Assembly (NCBI GenBank): GCA_049840815.1
Contig: JASGJI010000014.1
Span: forward strand, 124,001-188,000
DNA length: 64,000 nt
Direction: 5' to 3'
From: JASGDN01 sp049840815
Lineage (GTDB): Bacteria; Chloroflexota; Chloroflexia; Thermomicrobiales; UBA6265
Under the pieces are notes generated by a model, which saw only the letters and a program-made list of their open reading frames with translations, had not been told where the DNA came from and did not search any database. The translations under genes and the position numbers were made by a program. Positions 42,601-50,708 of the stretch are shown one piece after another. Every line of letters begins with the position of its first letter. Position 1 is the stretch's first letter.

Positions 42601-43089
42601 CTGCGTCCCAGCGCGGGGCGGTACCTGCTGAACGCGCGTGATACTGCCGCGATGCGGCCGGAGACGATGCGCCGACACATCGCGTGGTGTCCGCAGGAGG
42701 CGCACCTGTTCGACTCGTCGCTGCGGGCGAATCTGGTGCTGGCGCGGTCCCGAGAGGATGCGCCGGGCGAGGCGGAGCTGGAAGCGGCATTACGTCAGGT
42801 GGGACTGGGTGACCTGCTGGCGGACCTTCCCGACGGGCTGGAGACGGCGATCGGGTCGCAGGGGTCGCATCTCTCCGGCGGGCAGCGGCAGCGGGTGGCG
42901 ATCGCGCGGACCTTGCTGACGCGGGCCGAGATCCTGCTGATCGACGAGCCGACAGCGCATCTGGACCGGGAATCGGCGGATGCGTTGATGGCGGATCTCC
43001 GGACAGGGCTATCGGATCGGGTGGTGGTGCTGGTAACGCATCACGCCGCAGACCTCGCCCTGACAGACTCGCACCTGCGGCTGATGTAG
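39649..43089 (+). CDS. cydDC: Fused thiol-reductant ABC exporter CydD-CydC
   Basis: CydDC exports glutathione or Cys and is needed to assemble cytochrome bd. The 1146-residue protein has two complete halves. The CydD-like half has six membrane helices and a Walker A (Gly-Pro-Ser-Gly-Cys-Gly-Lys-Ser-Thr, near residue 390). Its signature is altered (Leu-Ser-Pro-Gly-Glu). The CydC-like half has six helices, Walker A near residue 967 and canonical Leu-Ser-Gly-Gly-Gln. This asymmetry is common in heterodimeric exporters. Fusion in one chain is seen in some Actinobacteria and Chloroflexota. The cydAB genes lie 10 kb away. The ribosome site before 39649 is weak. Confidence 0.9.
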   Translation: MTSGTPSIPPSASTSTNPARGRPASPLRFLSPEGKRAVFVLGFLATLKALALVMIAEAVASGIVGVIASTGDWRRQVAIGLCGGVLRAGASWATDVVAARAATDAKADIRRRLAARMVIRGGRDLDERVGATTTLATTGLDALDTWYRTFLPAMVSAMTIPLLIGARILWADWVSAVIVVLTVPLIPVFMILIGSYTQDRVGEAADALARLSNQLVELARGLPVLVGLGRADAQVSSLRDVSEGYRTRTMETLRVAFLSSLALELIATISVAVVAVFIGVRLVHGDMSLEIGLLALLLAPECYLPFREVGAAFHAAEDGIEAMERSERIAAHPKASVLIADRDERTSRTHPALTTIAVSDLRVRYADRVHPAVDGLSFSVAPGEVIALAGPSGCGKSTALAAIAGLLGTTDDGAVQVSGKVDGVAANGIAWVPQHPVAFAETVGAEIQLYGHREDASRDEVLALLGQVGADHLIDRHPAELSPGELRRVALARALARIDAGATLLLLDEPTAHLDAATSRLVLDLIADLRGRVTILLVAHDAQVRALADRIVAVGAGPTRESLSAEGVDTASDLGARSGTGRIAGPALTDDIETRGTVRDLLRIVQPWRGGFLLAIAWGTVAALMAVALTSVSGWLIVRASQHPPILYLLMAIVGVRFFGIGRSIFRYLERLRMHDVIFGAMTELRIATWLRLAAQGPSIARFLRGERAIDHLIGDIDRVRDLTPRVVMPPLVGASTALAVTIALGILLPATVPVMLACAVVCLVLAPMVSLRADEAAGEGDVRLRSRTMRMLAGLFAAAPDLRANDVDGRVLAELDHLERQATAASRRTAWALGMGQALVIVACTATAMAMFWLAHGALADGAITPQIAAVLILTPLALVDPFIATCDAVQQWPALRIVLGRFRSQMDGTLPTVEQPGPAAVNDAALGRVSSLSVEDLAARWPGMTQDVFSGLTATTSPGRWLAVTGPSGSGKSTFLTVLQTFLRPSAGRYLLNARDTAAMRPETMRRHIAWCPQEAHLFDSSLRANLVLARSREDAPGEAELEAALRQVGLGDLLADLPDGLETAIGSQGSHLSGGQRQRVAIARTLLTRAEILLIDEPTAHLDRESADALMADLRTGLSDRVVVLVTHHAADLALTDSHLRLM

Positions 43090-43217
43090 GCACCCCGCAA
43101 CCGATCTGGAGAATCGGTGGATGAGGGGCGGTCCTGCGCCATCGATCAGGTGCAGATGCCGGGCGTATGCATCAGACTTCGCGGAGATGAGACCATCACG
43201 CGGAGAGGCAACCCAGC

Positions 43218-45065
43218 ATGAGTGAACGACGAGGCCCCCGGCGGGGGAGAGACACCAACGACGAGGACAACGCGATCCCGCTCAGCGCGGAGTCCGTCCG
43301 CGCCTTCCCATGGAGGCGCCTCTGGGACTACACGCAGGGCGTGCGCTGGCGGATGGTCGTCTCCGCGATCGCGCTGGTATTCAGCAGCCTGACGCAACTG
43401 GCGTTCCCTGTACTGATCGGGCGCGGCATCGGTGACGTCGTCGCGGCAGGGAGCACGGCGGACCTCAACGCGCTGGTGCTGACGTTGCTCGGGATCTTCG
43501 CGCTCGGTGCCGTGGCCAGTTACGTCAACTCCTACCAGCTCGCCTATATCGGCCAGGCGATCATTCGCCGCATCCGCGAGCAGGTCTTCGACAAGATCCT
43601 CGCGCTCGATGCGCCGTTCCATGCCACGCATCGCAGCGGAGAGCTGGCGTCCCGGCTCTCCAATGACACCACGACGTTGCAGGGTGTCTTCACCGGCATG
43701 CTCCCGGCGCTACTGAGCGGGTTGCTGGGGCTGGTCGGCACCGTCGTCGTGATGGTGGCGCTGGACGTGAAGCTGACGCTCTTCATGTTCATCTCCGTCC
43801 CCGCGATCATGGTGGTGGCGATCACGATCGGGCGGCGCCTGGAGAAGCTGGCCGCCGCCGGGCAGGACCAGCTCGCGGCGGTCAATGCGCAGGCGACCGA
43901 GGTCTTCACGAACCTGCCCATCGTCAAGTCGTTCACCGCCGAGGAGTACGAGTCGGATCGCTATCACCGCTCGCTGGGGAGCCTCTTTCGGATCACGATC
44001 CACAATGCTCGGTACTCGGCGGCGAACGTGGCGCTGATCTCGATGCTGGCGTTCTCGGGGATCGCCGGCGTCGTCTGGTTCGCGGGACGGCAGGTCATTG
44101 CCGGGCAGTCGACGATCGGCACGATCACGACCTTCCTGATCTACGGCATCCAGATCGCCATGAACTTCGGGCAACTCAGCTCACTCTTCGGGCAGTTCAA
44201 GCAGGCCAGCGGCGCGTCGTCGCGCGTTTTCGAGATTCTGGACAGCGACCTCACCGTGCCAGAACCGGAGTTGCCAGAGTCACTGGCGGTCATCCCTCCG
44301 ACCATTGCGCTGGATGGCGTGACGTTCGGCTATGGCGACATTCCGGTGCTGCACGACGTCTCGTTCCGGGTGGAATCGGGGCAGACCGTGGCGCTGGTCG
44401 GGCCGAGCGGCGCGGGGAAGACCACCATCGTGGAGCTACTGCAACGCTCCTACCTGCCGTGGTCCGGCACCGTGCTGCTCGGCGATGTGGATACCCGCGA
44501 CGCGACCTCGCAGGAGGTGCGCGGGGTGACGGCGCTGGTGGCGCAGGGTGCGCAACTCTTCAAGGCGACGATCCGCGAGAACATCGCCTATGGGCGGCGG
44601 GACGCGACCGAGGAGGAGATCGTCGCGGCCGCGCGGGCGGCGCAGGCGGACGAGTTCATCCGCCGCCTGCCGCAGGGGTACGACACGGAACTGGGCGATA
44701 ACGGCGCAGGCATCAGCGGTGGCCAGCGGCAGCGGCTGGCGATCGCGCGGGCATTCCTGAAGCGGGCGCCGATCCTGCTGCTCGACGAGGCGACGAGCGC
44801 GCTGGACAACACGAACGAGGCGCTGGTACAGGATGCGCTCGACCGCCTGATGGCGGGCACGACGACGCTGGTGATCGCGCATCGCCTCTCCACCATCGAG
44901 CGGGCGGACCGGATTGTGGTGCTGAACGAGGGGAGGGTGGTCGAGGAGGGGACGCACGCGGACCTGCTGGCGCTGGATGGGTTCTACGCCAGGCTCCATG
45001 CCCGGACGATTGCCGCAGCGGAGGCGGGCGAACCCGATGGCGTCCCGGCTATCGCGCGAGCTTGA
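43218..45065 (+). CDS. MsbA/MdlB-like ABC exporter (permease-ATPase half transporter)
   Basis: This 615-residue half transporter has six membrane helices (about 40-330) and an ATPase domain with Walker A Gly-Pro-Ser-Gly-Ala-Gly-Lys-Thr-Thr, signature Ile-Ser-Gly-Gly-Gln-Arg-Gln-Arg, and Walker B Leu-Leu-Leu-Asp-Glu-Ala-Thr-Ser-Ala. The His switch is in Ala-His-Arg-Leu-Ser-Thr-Ile. It probably works as a homodimer that exports lipid or drug. It lies 129 bases after cydDC and may be co-transcribed. Its last 17 bases overlap the convergent DUF4411 gene. Confidence 0.92.
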   Translation: MSERRGPRRGRDTNDEDNAIPLSAESVRAFPWRRLWDYTQGVRWRMVVSAIALVFSSLTQLAFPVLIGRGIGDVVAAGSTADLNALVLTLLGIFALGAVASYVNSYQLAYIGQAIIRRIREQVFDKILALDAPFHATHRSGELASRLSNDTTTLQGVFTGMLPALLSGLLGLVGTVVVMVALDVKLTLFMFISVPAIMVVAITIGRRLEKLAAAGQDQLAAVNAQATEVFTNLPIVKSFTAEEYESDRYHRSLGSLFRITIHNARYSAANVALISMLAFSGIAGVVWFAGRQVIAGQSTIGTITTFLIYGIQIAMNFGQLSSLFGQFKQASGASSRVFEILDSDLTVPEPELPESLAVIPPTIALDGVTFGYGDIPVLHDVSFRVESGQTVALVGPSGAGKTTIVELLQRSYLPWSGTVLLGDVDTRDATSQEVRGVTALVAQGAQLFKATIRENIAYGRRDATEEEIVAAARAAQADEFIRRLPQGYDTELGDNGAGISGGQRQRLAIARAFLKRAPILLLDEATSALDNTNEALVQDALDRLMAGTTTLVIAHRLSTIERADRIVVLNEGRVVEEGTHADLLALDGFYARLHARTIAAAEAGEPDGVPAIARA

Positions 45066-45555
45066 GTGAGGGGTCCAGAATCAGTCGGAGTCCCTCCCGA
45101 TGCATGAATGCATACGCTCCGATAGCGGGGACTCCCAACTCTGCGCAGGCATCAGGGAGCATGATTCGTCTCCGCGATGCGGGATTCGCAATCTCATGGG
45201 TGACGACCGTGAATCCAGCACCCTTCGCCTGAGCCGCGAGCTTGTAGTCCGCAGAGGCGAGAAAGTCATCGATCGCGCTCTGGGTGAAATGGCCGGTACT
45301 TGCCCATTGGCTCAGGGTCGCCATATGTGGGAACGCTGACCCATCCGGAGCGATGAAGAACGCAGGGTCCAGCGTTTCCGTCCACGCCGCGAGCATATCG
45401 TTCCCCCTCAGGAGCTCGTCACGCACGGCCTCAACCGAATACACCGTTCCTGCTTGGTGCCGTAACTCCAGCCATTCCCAGAAGCCGGGAGCGATGTCGA
45501 ACCCGAAGTGCCGATTCTTGGCCTCGATGAAGACATTGGCATCGAGCAAATACAT
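45049..45555 (-). CDS. DUF4411/PIN-like toxin-type protein
   Basis: This 168-residue protein matches the DUF4411 family, which has a PIN-nuclease-like start: Met-Tyr-Leu-Leu-Asp-Ala-Asn-Val-Phe. Later Asp residues are in Ala-Ser-Ala-Asp-Tyr-Lys-Leu and in Leu-Pro-Asp-Ala-Cys. PIN proteins cut RNA, and DUF4411 genes often follow XRE-ImmA genes as a toxin-antitoxin-like pair. The ATG at 45555 lies one base after the stop of the upstream gene. Its 3' end overlaps the convergent ABC exporter gene by 17 bases. Confidence 0.85.
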   Translation of the reverse strand: MYLLDANVFIEAKNRHFGFDIAPGFWEWLELRHQAGTVYSVEAVRDELLRGNDMLAAWTETLDPAFFIAPDGSAFPHMATLSQWASTGHFTQSAIDDFLASADYKLAAQAKGAGFTVVTHEIANPASRRRIMLPDACAELGVPAIGAYAFMHREGLRLILDPSLKLAR

Positions 45556-45556
45556 G

Positions 45557-46708
45557 TCAGACAAGCCCGAGTTCATGGCTCATGCCATCGAAGGCCTTCT
45601 GGCTTCGAAACCCGAGGAGCCTGAAGGCATCGCGATAGAGCGTCCGGCCTTCGAGGGTGCTAGCGATCACGGCACGTGCAAAGGGGCGACTGGTTCGTGT
45701 CGGCGTGGTCTTGTAGAAGTCACCACCGCTGGATCGGCGGTCGTCCTGTGCGGCATGCAAGACGTCGATGGCTGCTGCAGATGCGTCCCAGGAGATCTGC
45801 TTGTTCTCCCGCAAGCGTCGCAGGATGACTTCCGGGCTGACCTTGAATCGGCGACTGAGTCGGCGCGCTTCGGAGACGAGCTCCTTCCCCGGATCAAACG
45901 CAACCCCAAGGTCAGCAGCAGGAACGAGAAGCTCCGCAGCGACAGCGTTGACCCACACCTCAAGCGACGAGTGTTCCTGCTCGCGCGTTGGTTCGCGTTG
46001 CTCGCCGCCGGTCAGCGCCGACCTTCCGAGCCAGATGTGCACCAGCTCGTGCGCGAGCGTGAAAATCTGGGCGCTCTTGGCGTCGGCACCGTTGATGAAG
46101 ACGACCGGCGCGTACTCATCGGCAAGCGCAAATCCACGGAACTCGTTCGGATCGAGCGCGCGGTGCGAGTTCGCACCGACAACTCCGGAAACCATCACGA
46201 GGATCCCCACAGACTCGGCGTTCTTGATCAGCAGCCGGAGCGCGTCCTCCCAGGTCCTTGCGGTCGCGCGCGCCGCGACATCGAAATCCAGCGTCTTGCT
46301 CATCCGGGACGCTGCATCGTGAGCGGACATGGTGATGGCGAGCGCTCCCACGAACGGCAGCAGTGGTTCGCCTTGCTCCACGAGATAGGCGCGATACCAA
46401 TCCTGACGATCCATGCAGAGGGTGATGGTGTCGAGGAGATTGGGGCTTGGGTCTGCCAGCGGAGTACTGCCCACGGTGCGCATGTCGGGGATGGGCAGTG
46501 CGATCTCGGGTGGGGAAGGCAGGAAGAAGTAGCCCAATGGCGTATACGTGGCCCTGGCGAAATCTTCCAGTTGCCTGAACGTCGGCTGCACTGTCCCCGC
46601 CTCCCAGTCTGCCAACTTCGGGAAGCTGCTCTGGATCGTTTCGGTTTTGCCGGATCGCGCGCGCGCCCATGCGAGCATCGCGGGCGCGACCTCCACACGG
46701 GTCGTCAT
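45557..46708 (-). CDS. XRE-type regulator with ImmA/IrrE metallopeptidase domain
   Basis: This 383-residue protein has a short helix-turn-helix-like N-terminus (Leu-Ala-Asp-Trp-Glu-Ala-Gly-Thr-Val-Gln-Pro-Thr-Phe-Arg-Gln-Leu) and a zinc-peptidase domain with His220-Glu221-Leu-Val-His224. Typical partner motifs Asn-Ala-Val-Ala-Ala-Glu-Leu-Leu-Val-Pro follow near residue 254. ImmA/IrrE proteases cleave repressors in response to DNA damage or mobile-element signals. The downstream DUF4411 gene is its likely partner. No strong ribosome site was needed to decide the start, since the HTH begins at once. Confidence 0.88.
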   Translation of the reverse strand: MTTRVEVAPAMLAWARARSGKTETIQSSFPKLADWEAGTVQPTFRQLEDFARATYTPLGYFFLPSPPEIALPIPDMRTVGSTPLADPSPNLLDTITLCMDRQDWYRAYLVEQGEPLLPFVGALAITMSAHDAASRMSKTLDFDVAARATARTWEDALRLLIKNAESVGILVMVSGVVGANSHRALDPNEFRGFALADEYAPVVFINGADAKSAQIFTLAHELVHIWLGRSALTGGEQREPTREQEHSSLEVWVNAVAAELLVPAADLGVAFDPGKELVSEARRLSRRFKVSPEVILRRLRENKQISWDASAAAIDVLHAAQDDRRSSGGDFYKTTPTRTSRPFARAVIASTLEGRTLYRDAFRLLGFRSQKAFDGMSHELGLV

Positions 46709-46777
46709 TCCATCGCTCCTGACATGCTCCGATCCGACTGTATCACGCGATCGAGTCGGGATGTACCCGTCGCCCGA

Positions 46778-47740
46778 TCAGGATTCCCCGTCGGGGTCCG
46801 CGGCAGCGAGAGCGTCGTAGACCCAGCGGGAGACGCGGGCCATGCGATCCACGACCTCGGGGATGTCCTCCTGTCCACGGCTCATGAAGGCGATCGCGTA
46901 GTGCGCCTTCGGGGACACGATGATCCCCACGTCGTTCTTCACGCCGCGGAGCGATCCCGTCTTGTGCGCCGCCTCGATCCCCTGATCGGTCGGGAGCCGG
47001 CCCTGGATGATGGCGGTGAAGTTCTGGTGCTGCATGATCTTCAGCATCGCACTCTTGCTCTCGGCGGAGAGGCCGATGCCGCTGTCGATCAGCGATAGCA
47101 AGCGGATCATGTCGGCGGGGGTGCTGGTGTCATTGCGGGCATCGAAGGCCATCCCCGGGTTATCGGCCGAGGGCTTGTAGTCCTTCAGGTAGGTTCGCAG
47201 GAACTCGTAGTTGGTCTCCGGGGCGGCCGGGTCGACCTCCGCGAGGGCCGAGAAGAGTTCGTGGATCGTGAACGGGAGGGAAGTGGACGTCATCCCGGTG
47301 GCGGCAAGGGTGTCGTCCACCGTCTGCTTGCCGAGGCGGTTCCAGATGATGTCCGTCGCCCAGTTGTCGGAGACGATGATCATCAACTCGGCGCAGTCGC
47401 GGAGCGTCGGCTGCAGGCCCTCGTCCATATGCTGGAGGACGCCGGAGCCGGGAACACGATCCGCATGCTTCAGCGTGATGCGCTCGCCGAGGTCGATCTT
47501 CCCCGCATCGGCCTGCTGGAAAAGCGTGTAGAGCAGCGGCACCTTCAGGGTGGACGCGGTCGGGAAGATGTCATCGGCGTGGTAGGTGAAGTCCGCGCCA
47601 GTCGCGAAGTCGTGGACTGCGATGCCGATCAGGCCACCGAGGTCCGAGAGATAGGCATCCAGTGCGGCGGCGAATGCCTCCTGCGTCATCAGGACGGGCG
47701 GTGTCGGGAGGGCGGGCGGGGTCGTCTGGGCGTCGGCCAT
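46778..47740 (-). CDS. Class A beta-lactamase-like serine hydrolase without signal peptide
   Basis: This 320-residue protein has the class A active-site set: Ser63-Thr-Leu-Lys66, Ser124-Asp125-Asn126 and Lys260-Thr-Gly. The expected Glu of the omega loop (Glu-x-x-Asn) is not clearly present, and an insert of about 35 residues lies there. No signal peptide precedes the domain, also not in the longer frame, so export is unexplained. It may be cytoplasmic, or the real start may be elsewhere. GGAGAA precedes ATG 47740. Beta-lactamase activity is therefore uncertain; a peptidase or esterase role is possible. Confidence 0.8.
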   Translation of the reverse strand: MADAQTTPPALPTPPVLMTQEAFAAALDAYLSDLGGLIGIAVHDFATGADFTYHADDIFPTASTLKVPLLYTLFQQADAGKIDLGERITLKHADRVPGSGVLQHMDEGLQPTLRDCAELMIIVSDNWATDIIWNRLGKQTVDDTLAATGMTSTSLPFTIHELFSALAEVDPAAPETNYEFLRTYLKDYKPSADNPGMAFDARNDTSTPADMIRLLSLIDSGIGLSAESKSAMLKIMQHQNFTAIIQGRLPTDQGIEAAHKTGSLRGVKNDVGIIVSPKAHYAIAFMSRGQEDIPEVVDRMARVSRWVYDALAAADPDGES

Positions 47741-47911
47741 GATGGTTCTCCGGAAGGGGTGCGAGCGAATGACGATGTCCGGCGCATGATCGCGAGAATG
47801 GAGCATCTGGGCAAGGGGATCGGACGATACGCCTCGACAGGGGATTCGGGCGACGGGCACAATGCGAGGAAATCGAACCGCAATCGCCGTCACGATCAGG
47901 GAACAAGCGCC

Positions 47912-48238
47912 ATGTCATCCGATCAGTCCCCACCGCCATCTGCGCGTACCGAACGCTCCGAACGACGCGATCAACGGATCGCCACGCAGCAGGCGAAGAT
48001 GACGAGCGAGCAGATGCAGAAGCTCTCGCTCATCTTCAGCCTGATGATCGGGGTAGCCTGCGTGCTGGCCCTCTGGGCGGGGCGGGAGCGGATGATCCTG
48101 CTGGTGATTCCGGTGGCAGTCATGGCATCGGTAGGGGCGATCGTCTTGACGAACCCGATGTTCCCACGCCGCCGGTGGCTGCTGATCCTGGCATTGCCGG
48201 TCCTGTTCTGGACCTTCGGCCTGATCCTGAATCCGTGA
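47912..48238 (+). CDS. Small membrane protein
   Basis: This 108-residue protein has a charged N-terminal 30 residues and three hydrophobic helices (about 35-55, 60-80, 85-105). No motif is recognised. AGGGA lies before the ATG. It ends just before the next gene, with the ribosome site of that gene overlapping its stop, so the two are co-transcribed. It is divergent from the serine hydrolase gene. Function unknown. Confidence 0.65.
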   Translation: MSSDQSPPPSARTERSERRDQRIATQQAKMTSEQMQKLSLIFSLMIGVACVLALWAGRERMILLVIPVAVMASVGAIVLTNPMFPRRRWLLILALPVLFWTFGLILNP

Positions 48239-48253
48239 GGAGGTTCATTGGCC

Positions 48254-48997
48254 ATGTCGGAGCATGATATGCCTCTCGACCCGGCGGCCCTCCGCGCCAT
48301 GTGGGACTTCGGCGATCCCATGGCGTCAGCGGCGCGGTTCGCGGAGGAATCGCGGCGGCTCGATCCCGGTTCGGTGCGGGCGGCGGAGCTGACCACGCAG
48401 CAGGCGCGGGCGCTCGGACTTGCAGGACATTTCGCCGATGGGCACGCCCTGCTCGATGGATTGCAGCGAGCGGACGCGGATGTACATCCGGTCGTGCGGG
48501 CCCGGATCGCACTGGAACGGGGACGCCTCGTGAACTCGGCGGGGCAGCCCGTGGCGTCAGTCGCGTCCTTCGAGGCGGCGGTTGATGCGGCGACCGAGGC
48601 GGGGCGTGATGACCTCGCCGCAGATGCCTTCCACATGCTGGCGATTGCGGATAGCGCCCGGGAGGCGGACCGGTACGGTCGGGGAGTGCAGCTCGCGACG
48701 ACCTCCACCGATCCGGCAGCCCGGCGCTGGCTGGGGCCGTTGCACAACAATCACGGCTGGACGTTGCACGACGCAGGGCAGTATGACGACGCGCTCGATA
48801 CGTTCGAGGCCGCGCTGGCTGCCTATCGCGAGGGGGGTGATGCGGAGTCGGTGCGCATTGCGGAGTGGACGGTCGCCCGATGCCTGCGGTCACTGGGGCG
48901 ACGGGCCGATGCCCTCGCCATCCAGCGCCGGCTGAAGGCGGATGGCCCACCCGACCCCTACGTCGACGAGGAACTGGCGCTCCTCCAGGCGGAATGA
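48254..48997 (+). CDS. TPR-repeat protein
   Basis: This 247-residue protein has about five tetratricopeptide-like helical pairs, with Trp-Xaa-Leu-His-Asp-Ala-Gly-Gln-Tyr-Asp-Asp-Ala-Leu-Asp-Thr-Phe-Glu-Ala-Ala-Leu as the clearest one near residue 175. Such repeats hold protein-protein contacts. No enzyme motif is present. GAGGAGG at 48237-48243 fits ATG 48254 (10 bases) or TTG 48248 (4 bases). It is cytoplasmic and follows the small membrane protein in an operon. Confidence 0.8.
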   Translation: MSEHDMPLDPAALRAMWDFGDPMASAARFAEESRRLDPGSVRAAELTTQQARALGLAGHFADGHALLDGLQRADADVHPVVRARIALERGRLVNSAGQPVASVASFEAAVDAATEAGRDDLAADAFHMLAIADSAREADRYGRGVQLATTSTDPAARRWLGPLHNNHGWTLHDAGQYDDALDTFEAALAAYREGGDAESVRIAEWTVARCLRSLGRRADALAIQRRLKADGPPDPYVDEELALLQAE

Positions 48998-49027
48998 GCG
49001 CGAGGAGAGGTGTTTCAGAGACGCACG

Positions 49028-49058
49028 ACGCCGGCCCGGGAGCTTCCCGGGCCGGCGT
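49028..49058. terminator. Bidirectional terminator hairpin
   Basis: ACGCCGGCCCGGGA pairs with TCCCGGGCCGGCGT around a GCT loop, between the plus-strand stop at 48997 and the minus-strand stop at 49086. Confidence 0.78.
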
Positions 49059-49085
49059 GTCGGTGTTTGCTACGATCGCAGACGA

Positions 49086-50444
49086 TCAGTTGCCGTGGCT
49101 GTTCGGATCGAGCGGATTCGTGCCGTCGTAGACCTCCTGGCCATCGTCGTAACCATCACCATCCGTGTCCGGGTTGTTCGGATCGGTGTGATAGATGTTG
49201 ATTTCATCATCGTCGTAGAGACCGTCGCCGTCCGAATCCTTGCGGTTCGAGCTGTCGGAGTAGCTGGACGGATCGAGCGGATTCGTGCCGTCGTAGACTT
49301 CCTGGCCGTCATCCACGCCGTCGCCATCGGTGTCGGCCTTGGTGGGATCGGTGTGATAGACGTTGACTTCGTCGTCGTCGTAGAGACCATCACCGTCGGT
49401 GTCCACCGGACTGGCGGCTGCGTCCGGGGTCGGCGTCGGAGTGGGCGTCACCATGCTGCCGTAAAGGAAGAGTTCGACGAAGGTCTGCTGGCCCTTCTGG
49501 ACCTCGAACGTATCCTGATGGTTCTGTGGGTTGGCGATGCCGATGTTGACCAGCACCCACTGCTTGCCCGGCATCTTCGGGTCGAGCTTGTAGGTACCGA
49601 CCGCGAGGGCATCCCATTCGTAGTTGTGTGTCATCTCCGGGCGCTTCGGCGCGGATGAGAGCGGGACGGATTGGTTGGTGGTCGTGTTGATGAGCAGGCC
49701 GTTCGGGTTGTCGATATCGAGGCAGTGCGTGAAGTCGCCGGCCTCAGGGTTCGCTTCGGGCGGGCACTGGTGGATGGTGACGGTGAGGGTGCCGGTGTCG
49801 GTCGCGGGCATGCCACCGCCATTGCCATTCCCATTGCCGCCGCCGTTCCCATTCCCATTCCCATTCCCGTTCCCACCACCATTGCCATTGGCGTCGGCAC
49901 ATGGGGTGGCGGTGGCATCGACGCGCCCGCCGAAGGTCGTGGTCCAGTGCGTCTTGCCGGTGGCGGGGTTGGTGGCGACGCCGATGCCGATGGCCGTGAA
50001 GTTCGGGCTCAGCATGTTGGCGTTGTGGCCAGGGCTGTTGCGCCACCAGTCGAATGCGGCCTGTGCGGTGCCGAGATCGACGCCCCCGCCCCAGTAGATG
50101 TTCTCACCGGTGAAGCCAGCCTGGTTGGTGTCATAGCCGGCGGCCTGCATCCGGGATTCCGGGGTGGAGCCGTCCTTGCCGGTGTGGCTGGAGTAATCCT
50201 GGGTGGCCATGTCCTGGCTGTGGGCCAGTGCGGCGGCGCCGAGGGTGGGCGAGGCGGTATACGGTTGCAGGCCGTTCTGCTGGCGGTAGGAGTTGATGAG
50301 CTGCAGGAAGGCGGAGGCGTTCGGGTCGAGGCAGTAGGCCTCTGCGGCAGCGACGGGAGCCGGTGCGACGAAGCCCAGCCGCATCAGCGGCAGCAAGGCG
50401 AGGGCGACAACGACGAACAGGGTGGCGAAAGTGGGTCGTTTCAC
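49086..50444 (-). CDS. Secreted CAP-domain protein with calcium-binding repeats
   Basis: This 452-residue protein has a signal peptide (1-34), a CAP/SCP domain (about 40-170) with Ala-His-Ser-Gln-Asp-Met, Tyr-Ser-Ser-His-Thr-Gly-Lys-Asp-Gly-Ser and Asn-Ser-Pro-Gly-His-Asn, and a Gly/Asn linker of about 30 residues. A beta-rich domain follows (about 220-340), then a Thr-Pro linker. The C-terminus has two nearly identical 55-residue units with Asp-Thr-Asp-Gly-Asp-Gly-(Leu/Val)-x-Asp-Asp, the thrombospondin type-3 or EF-like calcium pattern. CAP domains often bind the cell wall. GGGGAGG lies eight bases before the GTG start. Confidence 0.88.
   Translation of the reverse strand: MKRPTFATLFVVVALALLPLMRLGFVAPAPVAAAEAYCLDPNASAFLQLINSYRQQNGLQPYTASPTLGAAALAHSQDMATQDYSSHTGKDGSTPESRMQAAGYDTNQAGFTGENIYWGGGVDLGTAQAAFDWWRNSPGHNANMLSPNFTAIGIGVATNPATGKTHWTTTFGGRVDATATPCADANGNGGGNGNGNGNGNGGGNGNGNGGGMPATDTGTLTVTIHQCPPEANPEAGDFTHCLDIDNPNGLLINTTTNQSVPLSSAPKRPEMTHNYEWDALAVGTYKLDPKMPGKQWVLVNIGIANPQNHQDTFEVQKGQQTFVELFLYGSMVTPTPTPTPDAAASPVDTDGDGLYDDDEVNVYHTDPTKADTDGDGVDDGQEVYDGTNPLDPSSYSDSSNRKDSDGDGLYDDDEINIYHTDPNNPDTDGDGYDDGQEVYDGTNPLDPNSHGN
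49104..49400 (-). repeat. Tandem 165-base coding repeats (calcium-binding units)
   Basis: The DNA from 49104 resembles that from 49269, an offset of 165 bases, and both encode Asp-rich calcium units. The likeness at the DNA level suggests recent duplication inside the gene. Confidence 0.65.
49830..49895 (-). repeat. Low-complexity Gly/Asn coding repeat
   Basis: Runs of CCATTC/CCC and related six-base units encode alternating Gly and Asn in the CAP-domain protein. The DNA is a short microsatellite and prone to slippage, so length may vary among strains. Confidence 0.65.
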
Positions 50445-50653
50445 GGTCAGTCCTCCCCGGTCCTCACGACGATGCGTGGGATCGAACCTACGATATCGGT
50501 CGGATGGAGCGTCGAATTGGCCAACATCCCCGGAAGTGGGTTGAGACCACTATGGGGCCGGGATGCGGGTGCGCCTATGGGGAGAATTGCCCATTTGCGA
50601 ACGGCGGGATGCGCTCTGGCCGAGACCAGTGGGGATGGGGACCGGCCAGGATA

Positions 50654-50690
50654 CGCCAACGGCCCGGTCGTAGCGACCGGGCCGTTGGCG
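50654..50690 (-). terminator. Terminator hairpin after ArsR-SRPBCC gene
   Basis: A perfect 17-bp stem (CGCCAACGGCCCGGTCG/CGACCGGGCCGTTGGCG) with a TAG loop lies 18 bases beyond the minus-strand stop at 50709. Confidence 0.8.
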
Positions 50691-50708
50691 AGATGCGGGC
50701 TGATGGGA

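Noticed and set aside
49830..49895. CRISPR-like direct repeats
   Set aside because: The repeats are six-base coding units for Gly/Asn without spacers.
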